From the NCBI GenBank assembly GCA_910589415.1, contig OU342630.1, positions 85,122,186 through 85,186,185 on the forward strand: DNA of 64,000 nt, written 5' to 3'. This DNA is from Malachius bipustulatus (Eukaryota; Arthropoda; Insecta; Coleoptera; Melyridae). Shown piece by piece: positions 33,787-45,700 of this stretch (its first letter is position 1; every line of letters starts with the position of its first letter). The position numbers and the translations under genes were made by a program. The notes under the pieces were generated by a model, which ran no database searches, had not been told where the DNA came from, and was given only the letters and a program-made list of their open reading frames with translations.

Positions 33787-34021
33787 ATCGCCTGTATTCA
33801 ACGGGTACTGATTTGAACAGACTCCGTATGGAAGTTTCTTGGATATTCGAGGCTGAAATAATAATGAGAATAATAATAATAATAGAGACGTTTATTGTGT
33901 TTAATTGGCGTTTTTTTTTTAATATGTGGAAGACGCGGTGCGAGTGCGGGTAACCTGTATTCCACAGAGTTGCATGTAAGAGAGTCCGTGCGAAGTCGAA
34001 GTTTCGTAGTTGATCCGAGGT
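33787..34021. repeat. Diverged ~70-bp direct repeat
   Basis: 33787-33852 and 33947-34021 share CCTGTATTC(A/C)AC, a GA(C/G)TCCGT motif, GAAGTTTC and a closing ATCCGAGG/ATTCGAGG. They are separated by an (AAT)n-like stretch. Confidence 0.5.
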
Positions 34022-34490
34022 TCGAACGGTTTTTGACAATGTTATCAAAGTTGTTGTAGAACGTTACTACTCAGAACAAAGAAAGGTATCGAAGTGGTTT
34101 TAAAATTTATTGTTTTTCAGTCGATCACCTAGGACTCGGGCATGGGAGGTTCCTATATTTTTTGAGATTTTTTATGGATATCTTCTCCGATCGACAGAGG
34201 AAATCGAAGGGGTTTTACGCGCGGTTTTCATTTATATGAAGTTCATGGCGATTCGAAGGTGGGAGAGAACAGCTTAATCCAGCGTTTCCTCACATAGAGA
34301 CAAGGAAATCCTATAACTCTTATGTACTAATTTTGTAGTACGTTCAAAAACTAGAAGGACCAACTATAGAGTTTTCAATAGCCTTAAGTTTGAATTTTTG
34401 AAATAAGAAATTAGGGGTATTTTTTTAAAGTTGATGTAGGACAGACTTATAAATTATTATACAACCAATTGTGATGTAACACACCTAAAT

Positions 34491-34596
34491 CCTGGACACT
34501 ACGGCACCATATCTGTAGTGTAACCTACAACCTACCTTTAAAATGGAGATCCTGCGTCTTGCGTTTCTGTAATGTGGCCCCCTTAACTGAATGATT
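34491..34596. repeat. Two further copies of the 29.7-kb 60-bp unit
   Basis: GGCACCATATCTGTAGTGTA and GCGTTTCTGTAATGTGGC correspond to the unit at 29691-29862, in the same orientation. The two clusters bracket the gypsy/SWIM-YqaJ region. Confidence 0.55.
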
Positions 34597-34599
34597 TAA

Positions 34600-37500
34600 A
34601 AAGAAGAACCTCTTTGACGTTTGAAATATCAGCTAGTCTGTCATGATCATCTTGTTGATTTTCCGCTCTGAAATCTGATTTGAATTTGAGGTTATCCCGC
34701 CCTGTTTTCAAATATTTCAAACAAAATGGTCGACATTACTTACCCTTTGTAATCGTGATCGTCTAGTTTTCATCTCGTGGACCGTGTACGTCGTGACCTT
34801 ACCTTGTTATTGGTTTTTTTATACACAGACATGAAGCAAAAGGCGGGAGATTTGAGACTAATGAAAAAATTGAATTTTAAAAACACCTACAAATTCTACG
34901 TTACTGAAATTCCTAACAGTGCCTATACGCTCAGCCTGGGACTCCCGGGTAAAAGAGCGTGGCCGATAAACCTCTCGATCGCAGTCGACAATAACATGTG
35001 GATGGCAGTAATCAATAGATAAATGGTTAGAAAATATACAATACGAAGAATAGTGGTGGTCGTCCAGATATTATTCAGGAGATACACAAGATTGTTTGAT
35101 CGATAAATGGTTCGGTTAGGTTACATTCTCAGAAAATAGTATAAAATAAAATGTAAACGGTTTAAATAAACATTTTGACACACAGATTAATAAATGCAGT
35201 AAGCATCGTTTGTGTTATAATATTAGGGTCCCTCTTTACGCTCGACGCACACTGACGACGGGCATGCGTGTTGACATTTGTAAAGGCAATCTGGGTCTCT
35301 TCACAATATAATAAAATTTTAACTTGCTTCGAAAATTTCTCATAATCTCTTAATTTATTATTCTTCTCCTTGACAACCCAAAAAAAATAGCTCTCTTAAT
35401 TTATTAAAAATTTAAAAGTAAAATGTCTTGCGTTCAACATATTAAACTATAAAATAAAATATTATTTGAAGATTCCAACAGGAGGTCTTTTTCATTCTTT
35501 GAAAAGTTATATAGATTTATAGAGATTTATGGATTTAGGATTAAGTACATTGTCCTAACCCACCAGGGCGTGTCCTTTAATACATACAAGCAACCAATCG
35601 GGTGGTTGAAGGATATATGTTGGAGAGAGGTGTAGACGTAGAGCAACACGAGAGGAGGTACAAGTAGCTAAAAATTAGGTGCTAGTGAGGAAACTAATCC
35701 TTTCGGCTTCGACGACTATCCAGATCCAATTTCTTTTACACATTGGCACATGAAAAATATTTATTGACAATTCGTCAATTGCGAACCCAAAATCAAAATT
35801 TCATGGCCTACTAGTCAGCAAATAATATGGGAACGCTATGTACAGTTGGTATTTCCACATCTTGTAGCATTTAGAATGACGATAACGGATACTCGAACAA
35901 AGCGAGATTGGATATTGTACTACTTCGATTTATCTGTATATGGATAACAAAAGTTCAACCCCAAATTCATGAATTTTTCATGTGAACACAGTAAATTAAT
36001 CCACGCATAGCAACAAACCCAGTTGCAAACTTCCAAAAGAATTAATAAGTAACATAAATAACCCATAGTAGATGCGTCATTCATTTTGTTTTTTTCCGAG
36101 CTTATAAACAGATTCGATTTATAATACTGACAGAGAATTCAATTATCATTTTTTGGGGCACGTTGAAGCAACATAAAAAGTCGTCTTGGACTTATTCAAG
36201 ACTAGAATGAATGGCAGATCACGACGATTGACACCTTTGCGTCACAATTTCATCTTCAAGTTCCTCTGGCAATGTTACAAGATGTATGGTGTATAGCTAC
36301 CTACCTAAATACGAAAGCTAATGGATTAAGTTGAACGGGTGGAATAAGTCGAATGAATAAAAATAACAAAACTAATTATAGGTTTGCCATATCTCATTCT
36401 GTGGCTTGAACAGGTAGATCCTGAAGCTCTGGGTAATCCAGAATTTAAGAGGACATTATGCTGGCATATTGGTCAGACCTACAAATGCTGCACGTTAGGA
36501 GATTAGTTAGTTTTAGAACTGACATTAAGGGGAAGCATGCCTAATCTGTTCAGGTAATAATAATTGGTAATGGGAGCAATCAATTAAAATAGGTAGGTAT
36601 ACTATCATTTTAAGATTACACGAAATGTATTGCTATTATAGCTTAAGGGCGGATTACCCTTTACATTAAAAATATTCTCTTTTTTATAAACACTGTTGGT
36701 ATGTCGATTACGATATTTCCCTGAGAGGGGGAAAAGTTTGTTGTTTCCCAGGAATATAGCGGTCAAGATGAACGCGTTTATCTTAACATGGTATTAGACA
36801 GACATCACTGTAATCTAAAAATGACGAGCGGTGATTGGCCTGTACCCGGACGTAATGAAAATACCGAGCTGTAAGTGGCTAATACCCGGATGGAATAGTT
36901 CTTCCACTATTCCATGTTAGAATGTTTTTCCATTTTTTAAATAATGTCATAATTCTCCTGAAATCTAATAATGAACATAAAATTTTATTGTCTATCTGAG
37001 AAAATATTCGGCACGATTACATTTTATTTTCGTTTTATCATAATGTACTTGCGCTTTTACTTTAAGTTGACACTGATAGCTTTAAGGACCTTTATTCAAA
37101 GTAATATCCCAACTTTATTAAACAGATTCGAAACTGTTCGGAAATTACCGCCCTGGCTTTAAAATTCTATACAAACACAACATGAAAATGTTGTGTTTGT
37201 TGAAAAAAATGTTGAAAAAATCTTAAAGCTATCGAATCTCTCCTCTTTAAATTAAAGAATTGATCGGTTATTTTTGACATTCTTTGACAGAAGTTGACTT
37301 GGAGTCTCGCAACAAATAAATTTGAAACTAGCTCAAGATTTAATTAAGGCAAAGCACTAATAATAATTAGAAACGCGTCCCTTTTTATTTAAATAGTGTT
37401 CTAGCAGTAGTTAACCTTCTCTCCATAGTTGTTCCAGCTTCAAGTTGAATATAAAAGTTTCGAAAGGAGATAGTGTAGCTCCCATTTAGGTAGGTACCTT

Positions 37501-38595
37501 CATTTTTTTACCTTACATTTAGAGGAACGCAAGCGTGAAATTCGATATGTATTACAGAAGTTACATTTCCCAGCGGTAAGACATCGACACCGCATTATCA
37601 ATTATTTATAAAAATCATCAATATGTAAGCACCGCTGAAAACACATCTGCGCTTCCAGATGAAACACCGTCTAATTTTACTTTTTCGGTCTTCAAACTTA
37701 TATTACTGAAAAATGAATAAAAAAAAACTAAATTGAAGAATCCAGATAATTTTATAACTTAGTTGACTAAATTTTACAATAATTATAATATTTATTATTA
37801 GAAATTATCGTTTATAGGTAAGAAGTGATTATTATCTCATTTTAAATTATTTACAGTAAGAAAAGTAAACATTTTTTCTATTTTTCCTTTACGTAATTTG
37901 ACTTTACTATTTTTACAGGAGTAAAATAAATAAAAAAATAAAAATAAATTTAGTTTTAAATTAAAATTAAGTTTTTTCTTTTTTTATTTCTTCCATAAAT
38001 GTAAAAAAGTTTAATTTTTCAAAACACTATAATATGATTGGAAACGAAAGAACAATTATTATATTTCTTATCGACTTTTTTTTTAATTAATTAATTTTTG
38101 CGTGCCTATTTTATTTTTTACATTTTAGAAAAATATCAAAAACTTGGCGAATTTCAACATGCTTACATTGAACACGGCTGAAGATATCGGAAAATGGTGT
38201 ACATGTTCCTACCCAGACTTTTCATCAACTCATATACTTTTTTGTATTTTAAAAACAATGTATAGTCAATAAAAAAAAAAACAGATATTTCATCACCCTT
38301 ATGGATATTTAATCCTCATTAGAGTACCTGGATATTAACAGTTTTATATTGATCAGAGTATGGAAGGTTAGTGTGATTTTCGTCGGTCGTTCTTTTTACG
38401 TTACAGTTACTTTCTCGCGTCAAAGTTGGTTCACCTGGTTCGGTTCTGTTTCAATCGAGAATCACAACTACTGTCATTGGCGTGCATTTTAATAATTATT
38501 AAGTAGGTATTTAAAAATTTATCTGCATTAATATCGACCATCGAGAAAAATCAAACTGTTTAATTTAATTTTCCTGCGGATTAATTAAAATTAAA
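34600..38595. other. Long stretch without recognised genes
   Basis: A few short frames (34777-35022 plus; about 35690-35775 plus, reading SEETNPFGFDDYPDP) look protein-like but match nothing I know. A perfect 13-bp-stem hairpin with a GAAA loop lies at 37171-37200. The rest is AT-rich and uninformative. Confidence 0.4.
37171..37200. repeat. Perfect hairpin, 13-bp stem, GAAA loop
   Basis: ACAAACACAACAT, GAAA, ATGTTGTGTTTGT. No T-run follows immediately and no gene is adjacent, so a terminator role is not suggested. Confidence 0.85.
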
Positions 38596-38598
38596 CGC

Positions 38599-38656
38599 AT
38601 GGAAGATGAATATGAAGCTGCCCAAGGAATTTATCCTAGAAGAAAAATTTGTCAGG
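38599..38656 (+). CDS. Candidate first coding exon of an unknown host gene
   Basis: ATG (38599) opens 19 codons (MEDEYEAAQGIYPRRKICQ) that end exactly at CAG|GTATTT, a plausible splice donor; TTT|GTAAGC nine bases on is an alternative. The 200 bp upstream are less AT-rich than the surroundings, as is common for a promoter and 5' leader. The next exon is not identified. An open segment at 39018-39258, preceded by a good pyrimidine tract and CAG, encodes a hydrophobic stretch but joins in the wrong phase. This may be chance. Confidence 0.25.
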
Positions 38657-39454
38657 TATTTTTTGTAAGCTTGTCATAAAAAAAGAGTGCTATTTTTTAA
38701 AACGACTGCATTCCCTAATAATTCCTAATATCATTTATTTATAAATTTATATGTTTATAAATTTATTTTTAAAAAAACTCCGCTTCGCCAGGCTTTTATT
38801 AAACATTTTGCTTCTTTCTATTATACCCTTTTTAATACATAAAACGATAATATATTGCATTTTACATTCTACGCTTTTTTTATTGTATAATTTTTATTCT
38901 GTATTTAGCAATTTAGCAACTTCCTGAGTCTCGACTTTAAAAGGAAATGATTCTCACAATTCATCTGGTAATAGCTGTACCTACCTACTGGTTTGAATTT
39001 TTTTTTCTTGCATTCAGGAAAATGCCGCGTTTCGTCTCCTTTCATAACCGGGAAGTAATACTAGATTGCCATACTTCAGAGTCCCTTATCTCGCGATCGA
39101 TTGTAGCTGTTATCTGCACTTCTTCCGCTTCCCTTATGTCTATTATTGCGTACATTTCCTACGTTTTATATTCATATTATGTGTATTTGAATATTAGAAA
39201 GCGGTTATACAGAAAGTATTATACAGAGTTTCAGGTATGCAAAGTCAGGTGTTTGTAGCAGGATTTTACCAGTTGATAGAACGTAGTAAAAGTACCCATA
39301 AACATAATATGTCCTGAATGATTTAAAAACAAGCAAAGATACAGGGTGTTTAAATCAAAAGGTTATTAACTAATATTCAGAGCAGACAAGCCGAAGTTAA
39401 ACATGCTGAAAAAATCATCAGTGACTTGGATACAGCGTACATGTAATTTTTTTT
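38657..39454. other. AT-rich stretch; one intron-like and one exon-like segment
   Basis: The segment 39019-39236 sits between TTTTTTTTCTTGCATTCAG and a CAG|GTATGC donor. It reads MPRFVSFHNREVILDCH, then a membrane-like ICTSSASLMSIIAYISYVLY and a basic end. It could be an exon of a membrane protein, but no homology is visible to me. Confidence 0.25.
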
Positions 39455-39681
39455 TATACTAAAAGAGGGAACATCGGTCTTAACTATTATTATGTAGACA
39501 AGACATAATCACAGATAAGACTCTCTGGTTCGAGAACTAGCTCATTCAGCCACAGGCACATTTTAAAAGAAATAGATAATTAAATAGACCGTCACAAACA
39601 ACCATGGCGAGACTGGGATTCTAATCCAGTCGGTGACAGTCTCAAAGGCTTAGTAGTATGCACTCTAATCCGCTCCGTCAC
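39455..39681 (-). mobile_element. tRNA-derived SINE, copy 2
   Basis: It has the same arrangement as copy 1 at 33 kb. The tRNA-like head is at the right, with a diverged B box GATTAGAATCCCAGTC and an A-box-like TAGAGTGCATACTA. The body is TGTGGCTGAATGAGCT(A)GTTCTC. The conserved body in two otherwise unrelated places defines the family. Confidence 0.7.
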
Positions 39682-40047
39682 CTTTTTCGCCTAACAAATT
39701 TTACGCTCATGGACTTACAAGAGTTAACTTATCAAAATTCTTTGCTTAGCTGGGTTGAAATTCCTACAAGCTCTCTAGAAATAAGAAGCTTTCTTCTAGC
39801 TTTCTTACAAAAAAATTACGGTAGATATAGGGTGTTTCGGTGATGTTGGGCCAAATTTAAAGGGGTAGTTCCTCTGATAAATATAAGTTGACAAGAGAAA
39901 TTTCAGCTCAAGATGATTTTTCGTTTTAAAGATGCAAGTGTCAGAGTTTTAAAAAATTTAACAGTTTTTGGTTATACCTAACTCGTGTAAATTTGAACCG
40001 ATTTTGATGAAACTTATTGGCATGAACAATAAACAAATAAAGATCTA

Positions 40048-41987
40048 CACGTTGATTAATTTCTAGATAGTCTACCAAGGTCACATGAAACTTCAGCAGT
40101 GATGTCAGATCTCGAATTTTGTAGGTGCAATGAGGATGAGGAATCACAGAATAAATAGACATAATTTATTACATCATCAACAATTTTTGTTTATTTGAAA
40201 ATAAAAAGAATTTAAGGTTTCTTTTTGAATATAACGATGATGTTAATTCATAAAAGGCATTTATAATGAAAAAATAACAAGCACCTATTTGTAAAGAACA
40301 TTTTATTGAAAAGTTATACACAAATTACAAATAATATAAATTAATGCAAAACTTGACAATTGATAATTTAATATTCAGAGTCATATAATCAGTTTCTTAA
40401 AATACCTAATTAAAACATTCCGCATTTCTGCCGTAACACCAGTATGATGTGTATTTCGCCAAAGAGAAATAACGTCGGTACTCTCATCGCTTAAAGGACG
40501 ATTGAAGTTCGCGGCTTTGCTATACCCCACACATGTTCGATTGGATTAAAAATGCAATGGTATAGTGGAAGTCGAAGAATTTTGTGTCCATACTGTTCAG
40601 CTAAGGAATCCACTGTACTACTGCTTTGGTTTCTTTTGTTCCTGTTGTGAAACCAATAAGCATTTTAGTTATATAAAAATCATAAAGTCAATACAAAATA
40701 TACTTATTCACAATGTCTAGGAGCTGAGCTTTCAGCGAAAAAGGCTCGAAACTAATGTTCTTCCTGCGCAGCGCATTCGTCAATTTGTTGTTTATTTGAA
40801 GAAGAAATTGGTGGTTTATTTTCAACTGCACTGTGGTAAGGCGCATTGTCCATAATAATCACAGAAGGTAACTTGGCTTTAACTGGTTTTCGGACCACTT
40901 GCATGGTGAACTTTTCATGATTCATCTCTCCATGATAATCTGGATCTTTTGTTGATGAAGAGAAAATCAATTCTGCCCCATCAACAAAACCATTTATCTT
41001 ACCTGCATGCAAAACTATGTACCTAAATAATGAAAATAAATGATATTATATTTAATGCCTAATTATACATCATTATAACATAATATATTATAAGTATTTA
41101 AAACACCTTTTGCCTTCCGTCTTCTGTTCTTGACACTGCGTGGGTTTTGATCCTGCCAAGACCTTCCCATTGTGCCGTTTTGAGAGATCCATGTTTCGTC
41201 TATATACAAAAATTATTGGTAAGATGCCTTCTCTTTTGTAATCTACATATGCGCGTAGGAACTTCACTCTTTTAACAATAATGTGACCTAATTCCAGGAG
41301 ACCTCGACGTGGATTGTCTTTTTTCCATTTAAATCCAATTTTCTTTAAGACGCACAAAAGAGAAGATTTGCTGCACTCAAATATATACTTGTCTTTGAGG
41401 ATGGTATGTAGAGTATGTAGAGACGGTACCAAAGCGACAATTTCAGAGCTTCAGCTACCCTCTAAGTCTAAATCATAATATTTATTACTTGATGTCAGTA
41501 GTATTTGAACCTATAAAATAATTTTTATACCTTGCTCACTGATGTTAGGGGTATAATGGCCCCCATTCATTGATTCGTTTCCAAAGTATTCGAATAAATT
41601 TGCCACCATCTGCTGTTGCGCTTCTTTACTTATATGTTTTGGCATTTTGCTTACTTTTAAAGATAATCTATCACTTTTTAGATAATTCTAATAATTTTTA
41701 ATTTATTTTATAAAATTAAAAATTAACTCTTAAAACTGACAGACGTAAAAACAGAACAAAATCAGTTTATTATTTTGGATAGAAAAGTTGACAACAAAGC
41801 CAGGGCGATGTTGTGATCGATTATTAAATTTATTGTTTTTGCATCTTCCTAATGTCAAACATTTTCATTTGATCCCTTTAATAACCTTCAAATTCTAACT
41901 GTCATTTTTAGTGTCATAATGTTCGACGTTACAACGCAGCGTAAACAAATATGACCTTGGCAGACTATCTAGAAATTAATCAACGTG
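40048..41987 (-). mobile_element. Tc1/mariner-like element with complete terminal repeats
   Basis: The ends match exactly over at least 28 bp and then with few mismatches: CACGTTGATTAATTTCTAGA (from 40048) is mirrored by TCTAGAAATTAATCAACGTG (to 41987), with GGTCA just inside both. TA lies directly outside each end (40046-40047 and 41988-41989), the target duplication of this superfamily. The 1.94-kb interior holds one transposase gene on the minus strand. Confidence 0.92.
40480..41645 (-). pseudogene. IS630/Tc1-mariner transposase, spliced and broken
   Basis: The first exon begins MPKHISKEAQQQMVANLFEY (41645 leftward) and ends at a GTATAA donor near 41530. The next block (41432-41088) has SKSSLLCVLKKIGFKWKKDN, RRGLLELG and VKFLRAYV. 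After a one-base frameshift near 41200 it has YIDETWISQNG, the first catalytic D. A further block (41012-40752) has HAGKINGFVDGAELIF, DYHGEMN and IIMDNAPYHS, the second D. Near 40540 LYHC.FNPIEHVWG supplies the final acidic residue. Order and motifs are those of the DDE_3/Tc1-mariner superfamily. Multiple frameshifts make it inactive, but the well-kept ends mean it could still be moved in trans. Confidence 0.85.
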
Positions 41988-42717
41988 TATTTGGCTATTT
42001 CAGGTTTTGTAGATATCTTCCAGTGGCGTAAATATTCAGTGCTGGCACCCATTTTTCCTTTTTATCTATTGTGGATGTGGGTGCTGTAGAGATGTTAGTA
42101 TTCGTTACTTTTGAGTATTCGGTACTAGTGATTACTCTGGTAATAAGTAATCATTTCAAATATTCGTTACTTTGATTACTTTGATTACTTGTAATACTTT
42201 GATTAGTTTGATTATTGCCGTTACTAGTTTTAAGTTCTAGTATTCAGCAGTAATTATATGTATTACATTATTGCAAAAGCTTTACATAAATATTTAGTCA
42301 CTTACAGTTATAGTACCTACCTATATTATATAAACCTACTTAAATATTATTTTATTTAGGTTCCAGGACATTGCTTTTTTATAGCTTTTTTTATACCTAC
42401 CAGCTTTCTTTTTCTTAGGGAATTTATGGTAGACAAATAGTGGAGGAAAATAAACACTGATTGATATAATATTAAAAAAAAAGTAAAACAATATTTATTC
42501 AACATAAGTAGGTATACTAAATATCTACTTACCCAAATTAATAAATTGTAAAAAACTTGAATTTGTTAAACATTTGAATAACAAGAAAGGTATGAAGTAT
42601 AAAAATATATGAAATCTATCCTCTATAATGGGAGTTTTAGAGGGTGAACAAAAAAAATACTAACAATACTAATTGGCTAAATGAAAAACTATCCAAACAT
42701 ATCAGAAACAAAATATT
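41988..42717. other. hAT 3' flank, repeats of GATTACTT type
   Basis: From 42105 to 42240 the sequence is rich in TTACTTTGATTACTT-like strings. Such subterminal repeats are common in hAT elements and fit the gene that ends at 42718. TAGAGATGTTAGTATTCG (42089-42106) could be the hAT end, but the mirror end was not found. CAGTGGCGTAAATATTCAGT (42024-42043) also looks like a hAT terminus. Confidence 0.35.
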
Positions 42718-45700
42718 TTACAAATCCTGATTAAAATGTAGAAAAAGAATTTTTTGTACATTTTCTCCCTTAAGACGGCTTCTTCTTTCGGAGATTAATT
42801 GCCAAGTTACTGGAAAAATTTTCTCTGAGGGCACACAAATCGCTACTATTGATAAGCACTGTTTTGCCAGTTTTGCCAAATTGGGATACACTGCTGCTCT
42901 GACCTTTCACCATTCAAGGGGATCTTCTTTGCGGTGAATCAGATCTTCTGCCAAATAAGACCTTATTTCTATTATGGCTGCTGCCTTAGTGTCAATGGCT
43001 TTACTTGTTTTGATAGTTTTATCAAAATCCGCCCATATAAGATCTTCTTCCATGTCTTCGTCCTGGCTAGGTTGTGGAATTTCCGATGTTAAGGTGGTAT
43101 TGGTGGGTACTAAATTTTCTTGATTTTGCCTTCGTTCCAGATTTATTATTCGAGTTACCTCCGTTTCTAGCCGTTTTTTCTGCCTGAAAATAATGATCCG
43201 AACTAAAAGCTCTTGACTTGAATCTCGGATCCAACAAAGAACATTTGGCCATTAAACTATTGGTTTCCATCGACGAAAACCTACGAGTCAATTTCATTTC
43301 GTAATGTGTTACTAAGGATTTAGTTTTTTGATCGATGGAAGTGACCAGGATCTTATTACTGTTTTGCCAGTTTTGCCAAATTGGGATACACTGCTGCTCT
43401 GACCTTCCACAGTTCAAGGGGATCTTCTTTGCGGTGAATCAGATCTTTTGCCAAATAAGACCTTATTTCTATTATGGCTGCTGCCTTAGTGTCAATGGCT
43501 TTACTTGTTTTGATAGTTTGATCAAAATCCGCCCATATAAGATCTTCTTCCATGTGTTCGTCCTGGCTAGGTTGTGGAATTTCCGATGTTAAGGTGGTAT
43601 TGGTGGGTACTAAATTTTCTTGATTTTTCCTTCGTTCCAGATTTATTATTCGAGTTACCTCCGTTTCTAGCCGTTCTTTTGCTGCTTGAAAATAATGATC
43701 CGAACTAAAAGCTCTTGACTTGAATCTCGGATCCAACAAAGAACATTTGGCCATTAAATTATTGCATGGTTTCCATTGACGAAAACCTCCGAGTCACTTC
43801 CATTTCGTAATATGTTACTAAGAATTTAGTTTTTTGATCGATGGAAGTCACCAGGATCTTATTACTGTTTTGCCATAGTTTTGCCAAATTGGGATACACT
43901 GCTGCTCTGACCTTCCACCATTCAAGGGGATCTTCTTTGCGGTGAATGAGATCTTCTGCCAAATAAGACCTTATTTCTATTATGGCTGCTGCCTTAGTGT
44001 CAATGGCTTTACTTGTTTTGATAGTTTTATCAAAATCCGCCCATATAAGATCTTCTTATGTCTTCGTACTGGCTAGGTTGTGGAATTTCCGATGTTAAGG
44101 TGGTGGTGGGTACTAAATTTTCTTGATTTTGCCTTCGTATATTTATTATTTGAGTTACCTTCGTTTCTAGCCGTTCTTTTGCTGCTTAAAAATAATGATC
44201 CGAACTATATTTTTAAAAGCTCTTGACTTGAATCTCGGATCCAACAAAGAACATTTGGCCAATAAATTATTGGTTTCCATTGACGAAAACCTCCTAGTCA
44301 CTTCCATTTCGTAATGTGTTACTAACGATTTAGTTTTTTGATCGATGGAAGTGACCCGGATTTTATTACTTATTTGCCAGTTTTGCCAAATTGGGATACA
44401 CTGCTGCTCTGACCTTCCACCGTTCAAGGGGATCTTCTTTGCGGTGAATCAGATCTTCTGTCAAATAATACCTTATTTCTATTATGGCTGCTGCCTTAGT
44501 GTCAATGGCTTTACTTGTTTTGATAGTTTTATCAAAATCCGCCCATATAAGATCTTCTTCCATGTCTTCGTCCTGGCTAGGTTGTGGAATTTCCGATGTT
44601 AAGGTGGTATTGGTGGGTAGTAAATTTTCTTAATTTTGCCTTCGTTCCAGATTTATTACTCGAGTTACCTCCGTTTCTAGCCGTTCTTTTGCTGCTTGAA
44701 AATGATGATCTGAACTAAAAGCTCTTGACTTGAATCTCGGATCCAACAAAGATCATTTGGCCATTAAATAATTGGTTTCCATTGACGAAAACCTCCGAGT
44801 CACTTCCATTTCGTAATGTGTTACTAAGGATTTAGTTTTTTGATCGATGGAAGTGACCAGGATCTTATTACTGTTTTGCCATAGTTTTGCCAAATTGGGA
44901 TACACTGCTGCTCTGACCTTCCACCGTTCAAGGGGATCTTATTTGCGGTGAATCAGATCTTCTGCCAAATAAGACCTTATTTCTATTATGGCTGCTGCCT
45001 TAGTGTCAATGGCTTTACTTGTTTTGATAGTTTTATCAAAATCCGCCCATATAAGATTTTCTTCCTTATCTTCGTCCTGGCTAGGTTGTGGAATTTCCGA
45101 CGTTAACGTGGGATTGGTGGGTACTAAATTTTCTTGATTTTGCCTTCGTTCCAGATTTATTACTCGAGTTACCTCCGTTTCTAGCCGTTCTTTTGCTGCT
45201 TGAAAATGATGATCTGAACTAAAAGCTCTTGACTTGAATCTCGGATCCAACAAAGATCATTTGGCCATTAAATAATTGGTTTCCATTGACGAAAACCTCC
45301 GAGTCACTTCCATTTCGTAATGTGTTACTAAGGATTTAGTTTTTTGATCGATGGAAGTGACCAGGATCTTATGGCCATAGTTTTGCCATAGTTTTGCCAA
45401 ATTGGGATACACTGCTGCTCTGACCTTCCACCGTTCAAGGGGATCTTCTTTGCGGTGAATGGTGAATCAGATCTTCTGTCAAATAAGACCTTATTTCTAT
45501 TATGGCTGCTGCCTTAGTGTTAATGGCTTTACTTGTTTTGACAGTTTTATCAAAATCCGCCCATATAAGATCTTCTTCCATGTCTTCGTCCTGGCTAGGT
45601 TGTGGAATTTCCGATGTTAAGGTGGTATTGGTGGGTACTAAATTTTCTTGATTTTGCCTTCGTTTCAGATTTATTATTCGAGCTACCTCCGTTTCTAGCC

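Noticed and set aside
29691..34596. The 60-bp unit clusters as the two LTRs of the gypsy remnant
   Set aside because: Distances and the intervening SWIM-YqaJ exons do not fit. The right cluster lies far upstream of gag, and no TG...CA boundaries were found.
38180..38215. CTGAAGA...GGAAAA as a hammerhead core
   Set aside because: There is no stem II between the two boxes.
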